This document shows positions 10,103 through 23,370 of a stretch of DNA of 64,000 nucleotides, piece by piece. Position numbers and translations under genes: made by a program. Numbering within the stretch: position 1 is the first letter of the stretch; every line of letters begins with the position of its first letter. The notes under the pieces were generated by a model. That model did not search any database. It saw nothing but the letters and a program-made list of their open reading frames with translations, and had not been told where the DNA came from. The DNA is from Xenopus tropicalis (Eukaryota > Chordata > Amphibia > Anura > Pipidae): the NCBI RefSeq assembly GCF_000004195.4, contig NC_030681.2, forward strand, positions 138,325,506-138,389,505, written 5' to 3'.

Positions 10103-13100
10103 TCAAATCTTACTAGTACTAATGCACTACCGTTTAGCCCAAGAGTTTAAAATAAAGCATCAGAAATGTGGTGCATTTTACAAAGAATTCCTAATCAGAC
10201 ATTGAAGCCGAGATGGTATTGCGTCTTTTCTCCTTCCAAAGATGTATGTGGGAATCCTGATTGACAGTCAGCCATTTGTATGGTCAGTCGACAGCCCTTT
10301 AAAGATGGCTGCACTTAAGGGAGAGACAGGCATCTTGGAGCTAAAGCTGAAGGTCACTGTGGCCATATTTCTTTCTGTACGGTTGCCAATGACAGGAACT
10401 CATTTGCAAAATTGCTGCAGTATTGATAGGCTAAAGTGCTTGCATCTGTATTGGGCCACACATGAACCAGTCTGAGGGTCACTCCCTTTGAGGAGATGAA
10501 GGAAAGCTAAGGATGTTTCATGAGGAACAGTTCAAAATACATTTAGCTTTCAGGCTACAAAGTACACATGCATTTGCCATACTGATAGATTGGGTTACTG
10601 TAAAAAGGAATATTCCACAGATCTCCACAGGGTAGAAGAACCATGACATTCTATATGATACATGTATTTTCATTTCCCACAATAAACCTAATTTGTAATT
10701 GAGTCCTGCTGTATTTATGATTTGATTTGATACCTCAGCTGACCACAAAGCCTGATCTAAAGAGGCTGCTTTAAAGGCCGAGGCTTTAACCGCATCCGGG
10801 GGAATGTGCTTGTGACCTTGGATCCATAGCAGGAGCTCACTTGCTGCACTAAATGAATCCAACTCAGTGATAAAGCCATCTATTGTATCTCTGGTGTTAT
10901 CTGCCTGTTCACTCACAGATAATGGCAGATTTTCATAGATCACTGTAAAAAATACTATTTGCCCCTTCAGAGGAAACCTCCTTTCTTCCAATCTCAACTG
11001 AAGCCATCTTTTTGTCGCACAAAATCCAGCATCAAAAATCCGAAACCGAGATTTACTATGTGACAATATTGAACAATTCCGAATCTGACAATTCACCGTC
11101 TACAACTTGTCAGTGGCAGATGTCCCTTCCCTGGAAGATCTTTCTTTACTTCAAAACTTTCAAAATCTCTCAGATTTTTGATGATGGTTCTTGTGCAACA
11201 ATTCGAAAAGTTGCAGTTTTCACAACTTCTCTGCAACTTTCCCCTCACGTGCTTTTTCATTTCAGATTTTTTGACAAATTTCAGACATTTGTGGAAATGA
11301 GTTTGTTTGAATTTTTAAAAGTGAAAAAAAAGATAAAAGTCAGAGTTTTAGTAAATCTGCCCCTAAGGACATCATTTCCCCACAAGATGGACCATCTGTT
11401 TCTTTCTGCCATCAAATTCAGATTGTATTAGTACGGACAGATAAGTAAACAAATAAGATTTTCAAACATGTAGCAAAACAGAAGATCTTAAAGGGGAAAT
11501 ATTACAAATATAGAACCAAAGTACACAATGTCATAGTTATGAAAAACGTGTTATTTATTTTAACAGCAATGTAGTTCTTTCTGCCCGTTTTGTAAGTGCT
11601 GGGAAGTGGCCCCACCGCCATGTGAATATCATGAAGCTCTACCCCCAGCTGATTTTGCCTGCAGCCCACTATTAGAGAGCCCTATGCTGAATGAATTATG
11701 CCTGGTATTGAAGGGGTTATAGAGCTGATTTAGGTTATAGAGTAAAGTGCTTAAACTTTCCCTACTCTGGGAGTGAAGTGGTCGCACTTGTAATTTGGCT
11801 GCCGGCCCAGTGAAGAGGTCAATCTGTTTAATGTTAGTGAGAATGCCAGTGCATAAGCTGCATTATCAGCCTTCCACCCCCACATCTTTATGTCCATAAA
11901 GCACAAGCTGTAGCTGCTCAGTATGGAGTACGTATTAGGACAGCCAGACCAGTAATAGTTGTGCTGTAATTAGATAAGAGTCTATCAGTCCTCAAATATT
12001 ACAGCAATTTGCCACGCAATCTTACTCTGAAATCTGTAACCATTTTCCTTGAACACATACTGGATGAACCATGCCACCTCCTCCATCAGCCATTAGTCTT
12101 CTCACATCGGCCAGAAGGCCTCCTCCATGTTCCAAGGCCGTAAGTCCTTTATCATCTTTTTTCATTCCTCCTCTATCCTCCTTCAACTCTCCTCCAGAGG
12201 CCATGAGTCCTCCTCTATCCTTTCTCAGCCATCCCCTGCTGGCCCTCAGGTCTCATCCATGCTCTGTCCAATCTCAGCCTTCCATAAGCATTTATTCCTC
12301 CATCATCCCCCTCCAGTCCTCCTCTGTTCTCATTCAGCCATCCTCCATCAGCCTTCAGTCTTCTTCCAGCCCTTCTCCATTTGACATTAGTCCTCCCCTG
12401 TTAGACTTTACTTCAAGGCTTCTCCTGAGCCTGTCTCTTGGATTCCCTTCCATAACCTACCTGACTCTTTTCCTCTAAACACTCCCTAAAGAACCATATA
12501 AAGAACAATACTGATGCCCCCTGAATTATCAGGAGAAAATATACCATAAAGAATCATCACTATCACTGTTTGCCGCCCCTTTAGAACGTGAGCAGAGACC
12601 TCTAATCCTAAGGTTTAATTATATGATATTTGTTGTTTGATGATGATGATGATGATGATGATGAAGAAAATGCTTCTACATGCCTAATGTTTTTAACATT
12701 CATTTTGTATTCCATGAGGATTCCCCTTCATGTCTCACAAATGAACTTATTTGGCTTTGAGAAAATAAAAACCGAGATGTTTAAAAATAACATATTGTGG
12801 GAGGCTAGTATACTCTTCATGGCTAAATCATATTAATTTCCAATTATTACAATACTTCCTATTGGTCCAAACAAGATGGATGTTAGGCCAGAAAGGGCAG
12901 GATGACTTAGTAACGCATTACTGTGCCCACACGCTGCTTTGCTTCATTTATGTCCATGATTTCATTAAGCGCAAAAGGCTTTTTTTTTCCATAACACGTT
13001 TTTAAGGGCTGTCACAGATATTGGCAAACAAGCCGGAAGCATTTAGCCTTTTATTAAATATGCAACTAATCACTAAGGCAGCTGCAATGTAAATAGAATG

Positions 13101-14692
13101 CAAACGACGGAGACAGTTCTGTAATCAGGCACCCAAATAATAGTAGTTGTTTAAGAGGGGGAATTTTAAAATCATCTTCTTGAACAAGTCATATCTACAG
13201 TGATCAGATCCATGTTTGTGTTATAAATGAGCAGTGACCGTCTCCGAATTGTCCTTCCCCCCAGAAACACAGTAAGACGAGAGTAGCCAATCACAGATCT
13301 TCCCTTGTACTGGGAAAGATGAGCTACAGTTCCCTGTCAGGTCTGCCTAGCTGCTGGTTGGCCACCTACCAAATAGCCATTAGTTGGTGTCCTACAGAGC
13401 AATGAAAGTCAGACAGCCAGATTGATTGGGACTGCAGTAAGTCTGCCAATGTACCATGCATCCGTAGACAAAGTGCAGCCTCAGATTACATTTTTAGCTG
13501 GACAGAATATCTGAGACAAAATGACAGGATTGTCCACTAAAACCAAACCCAACCTGTCATACTTGTACAGATAGTTCAAGCAGCATGGCTGGCCAAAGTG
13601 CCTTAACAAATCTGGGCATTTATAGCCTACTTAATGAGGGATTCTGTCATGATTTTTATGGTGTACCTTTTATTTCTAAATAATTCACTCTACCATTTAA
13701 ACTTTTATTCTTGAACCAACAAATGTATTTTTTTTAGCTGTAATATTGGTGTGTAGGTGCCATCTCAGTGCATTGTGCCTGAGTCTGAGCTTTCAGCCAG
13801 CGCTACACATTAGAACTGCTTTCAGCTAACCTATTGTTTCTCCTACTCCCATGTAACTGGAGGAGTCCCAAGCTGGACTTGGATTCCTTACTATTGAGTG
13901 CTATTCTGATACCTACTGGGAGCTGCTATCTTGCTCCCTTCCCATTGTTCTGCTGATCGGCTGCTGGGGGAGGGGGGGTGATATCACTCCAACTTGCAGC
14001 GCAGCAGTAAAGTGTGACTGAAGTTTATCAGAGCACAGGTCACATGGCTGTGGCCAATGAAGACCAATTGCAAATTGTCTCAGAATAGCACTCTTTACAT
14101 CATATTAAACTATAATTTAAAAGTGAACAACTCTAGCTAATGTATAGATAGGGACAGGCTGCAGAGAATATCATATGTGGCCCAATCTATATACATCTTT
14201 GTGACAAATACTGCCCCGGTGGGAAGGCAAGAGTCTGGCTACAGACACCACGCAGGACTGTGCCAAGGCACACTGGGCTGACTAATGCCTACGAGGTGCC
14301 CAGTTCTATAAGAGTTCGGATAAAGATTTTATAATAAGTTGTTTTGGCAACTGCTGCCACTGTTTTGTTCCTAGAGTATCATTACCTGGGGACTGCAATT
14401 AAGCAACGATTCTGTGCTCATATGCTAAATGGCCACAGGCGCAGCTCAGCACAGTGACAGAATAGCAATTATTTCCTGGCATGCTTAAAGGAAAACACAT
14501 TAATTGGTACAGAATAAAATAAAAAAAGGATGGTAGGAAACAAAAAAACAGACTTAACAGTGCCATATCAGGGGTAAGGTAACTGGAGTAGCAAAGTTGG
14601 AACCTGATCTGGTAACCCATGGCAACCAATGAGCAGTCATATTTAGTTACCTGAATCACCCCAACCCTACCCATAAGGGGGCAGGGGGTCTA
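10103..14692. other. Non-coding stretch with degraded repeats
   Basis: No gene is recognised. A - strand open frame of 192 codons (10,518-11,096) has no recognisable domain. GTTTTAGTAAATCTGCCCC at 11,345-11,363 is the right end of a MITE type also seen at 34,738 and 38,646, but its left end is not visible. 12,070-12,470 is a pyrimidine-rich stretch with loosely repeated CCTCCATCAGCC-like words. (GAT)n lies at 12,639-12,664. 12,960-13,200 looks non-repetitive and could be checked as a conserved non-coding element. Confidence 0.5.
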
Positions 14693-15006
14693 CTAGGGTT
14701 GCCACCCAACTGGTATTTGATTGGCCTAGTGAGCAAATAGCCAGCTAGGGCTGGTGATGGTATTACAAATTTACTGGCAATATAGTAGCTGGCAACAACC
14801 CTTCCATTGGCACCTACCTTTCCCTGACCCTCTCTGTGACTCTCCGTCACCCTTTTTAATTAAAAGCCTGCCTATGCCCCACCCATTTCCCACCCAGACC
14901 ACACATTCCCCACCCATTTCCACTCCCAGCCTGTCCTATTACATCACCAGCTCACCTCCCCATCTTGAAGGCCAATATTAATGGAGCACAATGGTTGGAA
15001 CCCTAG
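14693..15006. mobile_element. TAGGGTTGCCAC-end MITE, degraded
   Basis: The left end CTAGGGTTGCCACCCAAC is matched by an inverse right end, GGTTGGAACCCTAG. A much shorter relative lies at 51,642-51,733. It is non-coding. Confidence 0.55.
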
Positions 15007-18000
15007 GGTCAACAATGCTCGTAACTTGCTCCCTGTTAAATGTGGGACAGTTGGTAAGTATAGTGCTAAATGGTTTAATTTAAGGGTCACAATATTTTCA
15101 TTTATGTATATTCCTTGTGGATAAAAATATTAAGAGATGAATCAAATACTTATTTTTTTATTTTCTTGCATGGTGGTATTACTGGTTCAGCTTGCAGTTT
15201 AAACCTTAACCATCTGTCTGTCAGGCTGGCCATAAGTGTTCTTATTGTCTCCCATAGGCCTCCTATTGTGTTATAATCTTTTTACCAGAAGCATAAAGAG
15301 TGGTCTGGGCATCTGTACAATATTAATGGTGTGTGAAAGCCAAGTAGGACACTGAATGACATTCTCAATGGAAACTTCTTATATTTTCTCACATCAGGGA
15401 TAAAAAGAAAAAACAGAAAATGAAGCACGTGTAGGTACTTTCCACAGTTCCGCAGAAAAATCTGAGGGTATCAAAGGGTGCAGTGACCCTTTAATCAGTT
15501 GGGGCAGTTACCCTGGTTCAGTATTCACACTAACCAACCAATCTAGTCTAGTAAGAATGCTAACTTTCTGCTGAATATCTGGTTGCCAGGAGTTACTGGC
15601 CCGAAGCAGTTCTTTCCGTGTCTCTGTGAGGGTTTGGCTCTGCTTTCCCAGCATGCAGCTTTAATAGGCAGTAGATGGTACAACGTGAGTGCCAAGAATT
15701 TCACTTCTGTTAATGAAATATGACTGAAGCGGAGGAAAAGAACTTGCTTGGCAGAGATAAAATAAAAATCTGTTTGCGCGGTTGATGCCAACGAAAACGT
15801 GAAACATTTACACCCCCAGTTCGCCCAGGCGGTGGGAAGGTGAGTTATTAGCTACAAATCAAACCCAACATCTGGCAGCCTCTTGTGAGTCCCTCAGCCC
15901 AATGGAAGGAATTCCCCCATGCTATGAGCCTACTCCTCATCCTCCGGGTGCTGGGGGGCCGAGGAATGCACAGCTCACTTCTGATTGGCTCATGTAAAAC
16001 TTGACTAAAACTTAGTATGTTGTTATTTTTTTGGCTGCAAATGCAAATACACTGTGCTAATGCACTAACACTGTCTGGGGGTGGAAGCTTTATTAAATAA
16101 GTGCCTGGGCCGCTACTGTTCAAAGAATTCTGGATTTTGTGATGGTCCTGTACATTTTCAGTATGGTCATTAGATCTGTTCCATTATCCAGAAAGCTCTG
16201 GCTGCTGCTGCTAATGTTATTTCCCATAGTGCAATGCTTAAGCGATGACTGCAATGTTGGACTGGTGTATGTGGGGCCCACCAGTACACCTGACCCCAAG
16301 GGCCCCAGCTTCCAATGCCAACAACCCCCCCAACTCACACACACCACTGGCATAATAACCAACCCCAGTCCCCCCATGCATCTCACTGCACCGCTACCTC
16401 CATCTGCCTCCACTGCCACACACCACCACCCGACAGACCCCTTTTCCCCCACCCTGAAAACTAAGCCACACCCCAGCCCGCCCCAACTCCCTGCACATAA
16501 CTGCCAACAGAACTCCAATTCCCTCACAGCACTCCTATCTACACCACTGGCTTTCTACCCTGCCCCATGCCACACATTCCAGCCTGATGCCAACCCCAGT
16601 CCCCTGCAACCTCGCCACACTACACTCCCTGGTCACACATCAGTGCCCCACAGAGCCCTAGTGCCCTTATGCACCTACCCCCTGCCACTGACTGCCCCAA
16701 CTATACACACACAGACAAGCGGCCCCCAATAGGACTGGGTGCACCCGGATCTCTCCTGGTGTCCAGTAGGCTAGTCTTTCCCTGGATGACTGATTTGCTC
16801 TTTCTGAGTAATAAGTCAACACATTCTACTTAATAGTGACTAAGCCTAGTCTAACCATATAGGCATATTGGCATCTGTGGGCCACCCCCCTAAGGCTGCC
16901 GCCCTTGGCATGGGCCCTTGAGTGCTTATATCCTTAATATGCATCTGAGGATAGGCAGAAGAGGCACGTGCATCGGCGCAATGGCCCAGGGGTGATGGGA
17001 CCCTAGGTTCATGCCTCTTCTGCTTCTAACTCTAGCCCTGGTCTTAGTTGGTGATTTAGGTAGAGACAGGGTAAGTGGTGGCAGAATGGAGGCAGTAAGT
17101 GGCAGGGTGGGGGAGGAGTTTGAGAGTTGCAGAGCGGCAAGCATATTGCCAAGGCTTTGTGCAGCACATTTTGTTATAGATTTGGTTAGACTGGTGCAAC
17201 AGTCTGCACTTAATTTTCCAAATCTAAAAAGTTGCAACTTAGGGAGTAAACCACAAGGCAAGGTGCAGAATGCAAAAAAAAAAAAAGGTGAATGAGGCCC
17301 TATGGCTTGAGAACTGGGATAGAGTCCAAAATAAAGCGAGATTTATGAGACTGAACAGCAATGTAAAATCTACAAAGACTGCAGCAATATTTGTATACTT
17401 AATGGCAAATAACTTGCATTTTGGAACATCGGCTTCAATCATTTCTGCCCAACAGACCTCAGATGAGAGATCTAAAGCGGCTTCTTTATTAAAGAGTTTG
17501 TCAGTGATAATATTTCATGCATATTCAAACGATCTTTGTCAGATACATAATGTTCCCCAGAAATGCTTCTTTTCAGCCAACATCTTAATATGTAACTCCC
17601 CAGATCCTTCTTTACTAAATCAATAAATCTATCATTATTAACAAGTCCTCTCTGTAGGAAAATGCTTGGTGTTAGGAAAAAAAACCCTCACTAACGGAAA
17701 AATGCGCAATTGGACTAAAAAGTTGCATCGCGAACAATTTTGCCTTTGCACAAATATAAAATACCTTTGGGGAATCGTTTTCCTTTCATGCAGCAGTAGG
17801 ATAGCGAATACAATTTGAAATATAAAAGTCATTATTTTTGCTCCAACTACTCTATCTTCACCTACATCTTAAACATTCATGTACATTTTTATTCTTATTT
17901 GTGCACAATTTTTTTTTCGTTTATTAATTTTATTACATTCCCCCACTATATGCCCTATGTCGTAATGAGCAAAACTGCCCAGATGATATAATTTGCAAAA

Positions 18001-19051
18001 CAAAGAAAGAGTTGGCTACATTTCAGATTGTGCCAAATACATTGGAGTCAATGGGCATTTTTTTCTTGCATTTTGCCAATGAATCTGTTTCAGGCCCATC
18101 CCTCGCCATATGCCTGCTGTAATGTACCCCCAGCCAATGCTTCATGAACCCCCTGAACTTTCTCTTTACCCAAACATAGGTCTGCTCCATCTGCCAGCAG
18201 TGCTCCTATATCACATATTGCTCCATTTGCTGAAGTAGAAAGGAAGTTGGACCTTTCTAGCTCATATTCCTCCCACAGCCTATCAGGGGGTCCCTGTGCG
18301 ATTAACCAATCCACCCATTTATTAAAGTTCCTGCTCTGGAATGAAGGTGACAGCAAACTCAGCTGCTGGTTGGGGCGCCCCAAGCTAAATGGGTTCTGGG
18401 TTACAATGAAATAGATGCTCCCAGTCGTTCCCTGTTGCAGCAAGCCTTGTGTCGGCGGAACATAAAAGGAGAGCTGAATGAATACAAATGGGGCAATATG
18501 CTCTCATTCTGTCTTTACATCTTTAACATTTCATAATGAGCAGGTGGCCAGGGATTGGGAAACTCAAGACTTTCTGTGCAGAAAGGGATCCGACTGTAGC
18601 GCTGACAGCACAGCCTGCATAGATACTGGGGAAATCAGACATTATTACAGCTATCTGCCTTCTAAAAGTCATTCTCAGTATAATAAAAGCCTTAAAACAA
18701 GGTTTTGGGAACAGACGGCACGCAGGAATGACTTCAACACACAAATGTCTTCTTTTAAAGATTTTTTTTTTTTTTTCTTTGGATTTTTTTTCACTCTACT
18801 GCCTTCTGCTCCAATGAACTTTTACTTAAACATGTAAATGTGTCATTTATTTTGAGATGCAGTAACTAAACTTCAAAACGAAGCTTCATATTTCCTACAG
18901 GGTAGAATTCCTGGGCAGTTATGAGAGTTGCATGGGTTAGGAGCTGTCTGTGGGAGAAGGGGGGACCCAAACATTAGCAATGTGGGGGCTACTTTTAGTA
19001 AAGTTATTAAATCAGGGTCAACCAAATCACCTATCCCACTCCTAGTATAGA
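15007..19051. other. Non-coding stretch, no gene seen
   Basis: 16,260-16,735 is strongly C-rich and poor in G on the + strand and holds an open frame of 197 codons (16,139-16,732) rich in Pro, Thr and Ser. It contains GGACTGGTGTATGTGGGGCC, a motif of frog interspersed repeats, so I do not call it a gene. A - strand frame at 18,090-18,443 (117 codons) has ordinary composition but no recognised domain and no clear splice sites. The remainder shows no structure I can name. Confidence 0.5.
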
Positions 19052-19053
19052 TA

Positions 19054-20107
19054 CAGGTATGGGACCCATTATCCAGAATGTGCGGGACCTAGGGGTTTTT
19101 GGATCTCCTACCTAAACTCTGCTAAAACATTATTTAAACAGTAATTAAACCCAATAGGATTGTTTAGGCTCCAATAAGGATTTATTATATCTTAGTTGGG
19201 ATCAAGTACAGGTACTGTTTTATTATTACAGAGAAAAGGGAATCATTTAAACATGAAATAAACCCAATAGGATTGTTCTGCCCCCAATAAGGGGTAATTA
19301 TATCTTAGTTGGGATCAAGTACAGGTACTGTTTTATTATTACAGAGAAAAGGGAATCATTTAACCATTGGCTGTTCTGCCCCCAATAAGGGGTAATTATA
19401 TCTTAGTTGGGATAAAGTACAGGTACTGTTTTATTATTACAGAGAAAAAGGAATCATTTAACCATTAAATAAACCTAAAAGGGCTGTTCTGCCCCAATAA
19501 GGGGTAATTATATCTTAGTTGGGATAAAGTACAGGTACTGTTTTATTATTACAGAGAAAAAGGAATCATTTAACCATTAAATAAACCTAAAAGGGCTGTT
19601 CTGCCCCAATAAGGGGTAATTATATCTTAGTTGGGATCAAGTACAGGTACTGTTTTATTATTACAGAGAAAAGGGAATCATTTAACCATTAAATAAACCC
19701 AATAGGGCTGTTCTGCCCCCAATAAGGGGTAATTATATCTTTGTTGGGATCAAGTACAGGTACTGTTTTATTATTACAGAGAAAAGGGAATCATTTAACC
19801 ATTAAATAAACCCAATATGGCTGTTCTGCCCCCAATAAGGGGTAATTATATCTTAGTTGGGATCAAGTACAGGTACTGTTTTATTATTACAGAGAAAAGG
19901 GAATCATTTAACCATTAAATAAACCCAATAGGGCTGTTCTGCCCCCAATAAGGGGTAATTATATCTTAGTTGGGATCAAGTACAAGGTACTGTTTTATTA
20001 TTACAGAGAAAAAGGAAATCATTTTTAAAAATGTGAATTATTTGATTAAAATGGAGTCTATGGGAGATAGCTGATAATGGGTTTCCGGATAGGGGGTCCG
20101 ATACCTG
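19054..20107 (+). mobile_element. CAGGTA-end MITE with 8 internal 113-bp units, complete
   Basis: Both termini are present: CAGGTATGGGACCCATTATC at the left, GGGGGTCCGATACCTG at the right, flanked by TA (19,052-19,053 and 20,108-20,109). Eight tandem units are marked by GTACTGTTTTATTATTACAG. The spacing is 113 bp except for one unit shortened by about 15 bp near 19,370 and one by 1 bp. Units 3 and 4 share private substitutions (GATAAAGTACAGG, AAACCTAAAAGGGC), which indicates recent duplication of single units. It is non-coding. Confidence 0.9.
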
Positions 20108-20422
20108 TAATTCCTTTTGCTTAATTACAGTGATAAAAACCATAGGGGAAGATTTACTAAAGTTCCTAATGGAAATGTATCAAATGTTTATACTATTTAG
20201 CAACGGTCATTTCTAGCATTTAGCCTAGAATTAACATAGTGTCAGAACCACCATTAACTGGGCCCAACCACAAATGCCCAACACTTCAGCAAACAAGAAT
20301 CGGCCATCCATTACCCCCCCAGTCGCAAATGTTACTGCAGTGAAACAGTCTGATGCTGATCACATGTTTTTTGCCTCAATCAAAAACAATGTTGTACTGG
20401 AGTATTTGAAGCATCATATCCT

Positions 20423-20645
20423 ATGGTAGAGTCCTGCGCAAAACCAATTTTTAAAATGTGGACACGACCCACGACCTACGACCAGACCCAAAACACATTT
20501 TTACTCGCTTTGACTCACTTTGACCCGCTTCCTGACCCACAACTGCCTTATGCACAACCTGATCCTGACTCACTGACCATCATTAAACAGGAAGTGCTGT
20601 TACTGCAAACTGGAAGTGACATCACCAATAGCGGGCGGGGGTAAA
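20423..20645. repeat. Frog interspersed repeat (AGAGTCCTGC type)
   Basis: GTAGAGTCCTGCG begins a stretch with repeated GACCC and TTTGACTCAC words, and ends with GGAAGTGACATCACC. Related sequence lies near 54,244-54,640 in inverted orientation and at 63,888-64,000. The open frame here is a by-product. Confidence 0.5.
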
Positions 20646-20668
20646 AAAAAAGAATTAAAAGAAGCTTA

Positions 20669-20919
20669 AGTAGGGGCGTGTTTATTATGCTGTGTAAAAC
20701 TAATTTGCCAAAAAAACGGTGTAAAAACCCTGTAAAATAAATGGAAAAAATTGCCGTCTGAACGCCAGATATTATGCCGTTATTTTCCATAAGTTCCTGT
20801 GGAAGAAAAAGCGCGTAAAAAAATTACACAGACTTTACACCGTTTTTATGCAGCGAAGCCTGGCGATGTGTGGCGAATTTTCTTGCCATTTTTACACAGC
20901 ATAATAAGTATGCCCTTAG
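20669..20919. mobile_element. Hairpin MITE, about 250 bp
   Basis: TTTATTATGCTGTGTAAAA near the left end is matched inverted by TTTTTACACAGCATAATAA near the right end (20,889-20,907), and the similarity continues to the ends (GTAGGGGC and GCCCTTAG). TTA-like flanks would fit a Harbinger-type 3-bp target, but the exact ends are uncertain. Confidence 0.65.
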
Positions 20920-21978
20920 TTAATATAATATAAGAAACATGTATAAGTCCCACAACTCAATCTGTGACCGGCCCACCCCCATCTATCCGCGTAAATTCTA
21001 CCCACAGGGATCCCGCTTTTCTAGCACTAAATCCACCAATACCCATCCCACTGCAGGACTCTCTGCTACGGGAGAAAAACTTGCAAACTTACGTCAAATT
21101 CTGATGGATTTGTTCCAGTTTCACCAATAAAGATCTCAGGAAATAAACGGTAGAGAAATTGTGGTCTCATCACATTCTTAACATCTTTTTTTTTTGACAA
21201 ATCTGGACCATAGTATTTGTATTAAATGAGCAGCAGCATTTCTCATGCTGTTGTCTGACAAATCTGAATATCTGGATATCTCATGTCCTTTGGAAGCGCG
21301 ATCTCTAATGGAGATGTTAACAGCAATGGCTCCACAGCATCGGCATTAATCTCAGGGGAAACTTGACATTTGATCACTATAAAAAGGATTGGAGACTGCG
21401 AGGAGTATTGGCAGCTGAGGTTTGATGTCGATCATTATAGCCATGTGGCTACAGCTACAAACAAGCTCATTAGCAAAGTCAATATTTTGATCAATAACTG
21501 GTAATAGAAAATGGAGAAAGGTTTAGACCGGACGTTCAGTAAGGGGTGCAGTTTTGGGCACTTATCTGGAGAAAAAAAAGAGAAGGACTGGAAAAAGTTT
21601 GAACAAATGAGCCACTACATTAAGGGACATATAGTACAGCATGCAGGCAATGTATCTTTTTAACTTCTTGGACAAAAGGTGCCTACATGGGGATATTATA
21701 AACATGAACAATTATGCATGCAAGATAAAGAGTCTGTACAGTACGGTGGCTCAGGGGAAGCTTTTTTGCGTTTAGTTCCTGGTTGGGCACAATTACAATA
21801 TGTGTGTATGCTCTCCCTGTGTCTGTATGTACAGTAAGTATTGACCAATGTGTGTGTGGATGTGATATGGATCTTAGTTTGTAAGCCCCACTTGGGTAGG
21901 GTCCAGTTTGAATTTGCGTAAAGCGCTAAAGAAATGTGTCTGCACTATATAAATAATGGATAAATCCATTAGGACATA

Positions 21979-22191
21979 CAGTGGCTTGCAAAAGTATTCG
22001 GCCCCCTTGAACTTTTCCACATTTTGTCACATTATAGCCACAAACATGAATCAATTTTATTGGAATTCCACGTGAAAGACCAATACAAAGTGGTGTACAC
22101 GTGAGAAGTGGAACAAAAATCATACATGATTCCAAACATTTTTTACAAATAAATAACTGCAAAGTGGAGTGTGCGTAATTATTCAGCCCCC
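21979..22191 (+). repeat. Left inverted terminal repeat of Tc1-like element
   Basis: A 213-bp arm, inverse of 23,371-23,583. It is long relative to simple mariner ends and of the IR/DR type, in which the transposase binds at both the outer and inner parts. It ends just before the transposase stop codon. Confidence 0.9.
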
Positions 22192-22195
22192 TGAA

Positions 22196-23214
22196 TCAAT
22201 ACTTTGTAGAACCACCTTTTGCTGCAATTACAGCTGCCAGGCTTTTAGGGTATGTCTCTACCAGCTTTGCCCATCTACAGACTGAAATCCTTGCCCATTC
22301 TTCTTTGCAAAACAGCTCCAGCTCAGTCAGATTAGATGGACAGCGTTTGTGAACAGCAGTTTTCAGATCTTGCCACAGATTCTCCATTGGATTTAGATCT
22401 GGACTTTGACTGGGCCATTCTAACACATGGATATGTTTTGTTTTAAACCATTCCATTGTTGCCCTGGCTTTATGTTTAGGGTTGTTGTCCTGCTGGAAGG
22501 TGAACCTCCGTCCCAGTCTCAAGTCTTTTGCAGACTCCAAGAGGTTTTCTTCCAAGATTGCCCTGTATTTGTCTCCATCCATCTTCCCATCAACTCTGAG
22601 CAGCTTCCCTGTCCCTGCTGAAGAGAAGCCCCCCAGAGCATGATGCTGCCACCACCATATTTGACAGTGGGGATGGTGTGTTCAGAGTGATGTGCAGTGT
22701 TAGTTTTCCGCCACACATAGCGTTTTGCATTTTGGCCAAAAAGTTCCATTTTGGTCTCATCTGACCAGAGCACCTTCTTCCACATGTTTGCTGTGTCCCC
22801 CACATGGCTTGTGGCAAACTGCAAACGGGACTTCTTATGGTTTTCTGTTAACAATGGCTTTCTTCTTGCCACTCTTCCATAAAGGCCAACTTTGTGCAGT
22901 GCACGACTAATAGTTGTCCTATGGACAGATTCCCCCACCTGAGCTGTAGATCTCTGCAGCTCCCCCAGAGTCACCATGGGCCTCTTGGCTGCATTTCTGA
23001 TCAGCGCTCTCCTTGTTCGGCCTGTGCGTTTAGGTGGACGGCCTTGTCTTGGTAGGTTTACAGTTGTGCCATACTCCTTCCATTTCTGAATGATCGGTGG
23101 AACAGTGCTCCGTGGGATGTTCAAGGCTTTGGAAATCTTTTTGTAGCCTAAGCCTGCTTTAAATTTCTCAATAACTTTATCCCTGACCTGTCTGGTGTGT
23201 TCTTTGGACTTCAT
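22196..23214 (-). pseudogene. Tc1-like transposase, one frameshift
   Basis: This would be a cut-and-paste transposase of about 339 residues, the normal length for Tc1 family proteins. The start is the ATG at 23,212-23,214, reading MKSKEHTRQVRDKVIEKF, and the stop is at 22,196-22,198. In order it has an N-terminal paired-like helix-turn-helix region with a basic GRP-like motif (RQGRPPKRTGRTRR), then the catalytic region. The first Asp is in VLWSDETKMELFG, the second in FQQDNNPKHKA, and the Glu in SPDLNPMENLW, so all three DD34E residues are present. The reading frame breaks at or next to the C-run at 22,629-22,634, just after the IMLWG motif; the upstream frame then runs on to about 22,519 out of register while the correct frame resumes. 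The loss looks like a single base in the run. No functional protein is expected from this copy. Confidence 0.93.
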
Positions 23215-23370
23215 GGTGTTGTTGCTCCCAATATTCTCTTAGACAACCTCTGAGGCCGTCACAGAGCAGCTGTATTTGTACTGACATTAGATTACACACA
23301 GGTGCACTCTATTTAGTCATTAGCACTCATCAGGCAATGTCTATGGGCAACTGACTGCACTCAGACCAAA

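Noticed and set aside
10518..11096. 192-codon - strand open frame
   Set aside because: No domain is recognised. It runs into sequence that looks like a degraded MITE at its 5' end, and no splice signals support it.
16139..16732. 197-codon + strand frame with a hydrophobic N-terminal stretch like a signal peptide
   Set aside because: The body is Pro/Thr/Ser-rich because of a C-rich biased stretch that starts with a frog repeat motif. No gene context is present.
18090..18443. 117-codon - strand frame with ordinary protein-like composition
   Set aside because: I considered a retroelement gag fragment or an exon, but found no diagnostic motif and no good splice sites.
21926..22162. 78-codon frame, repeated in inverse at 23,400-23,636
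   Set aside because: Both are the same sequence in the two inverted terminal repeats of the Tc1-like element, not genes.
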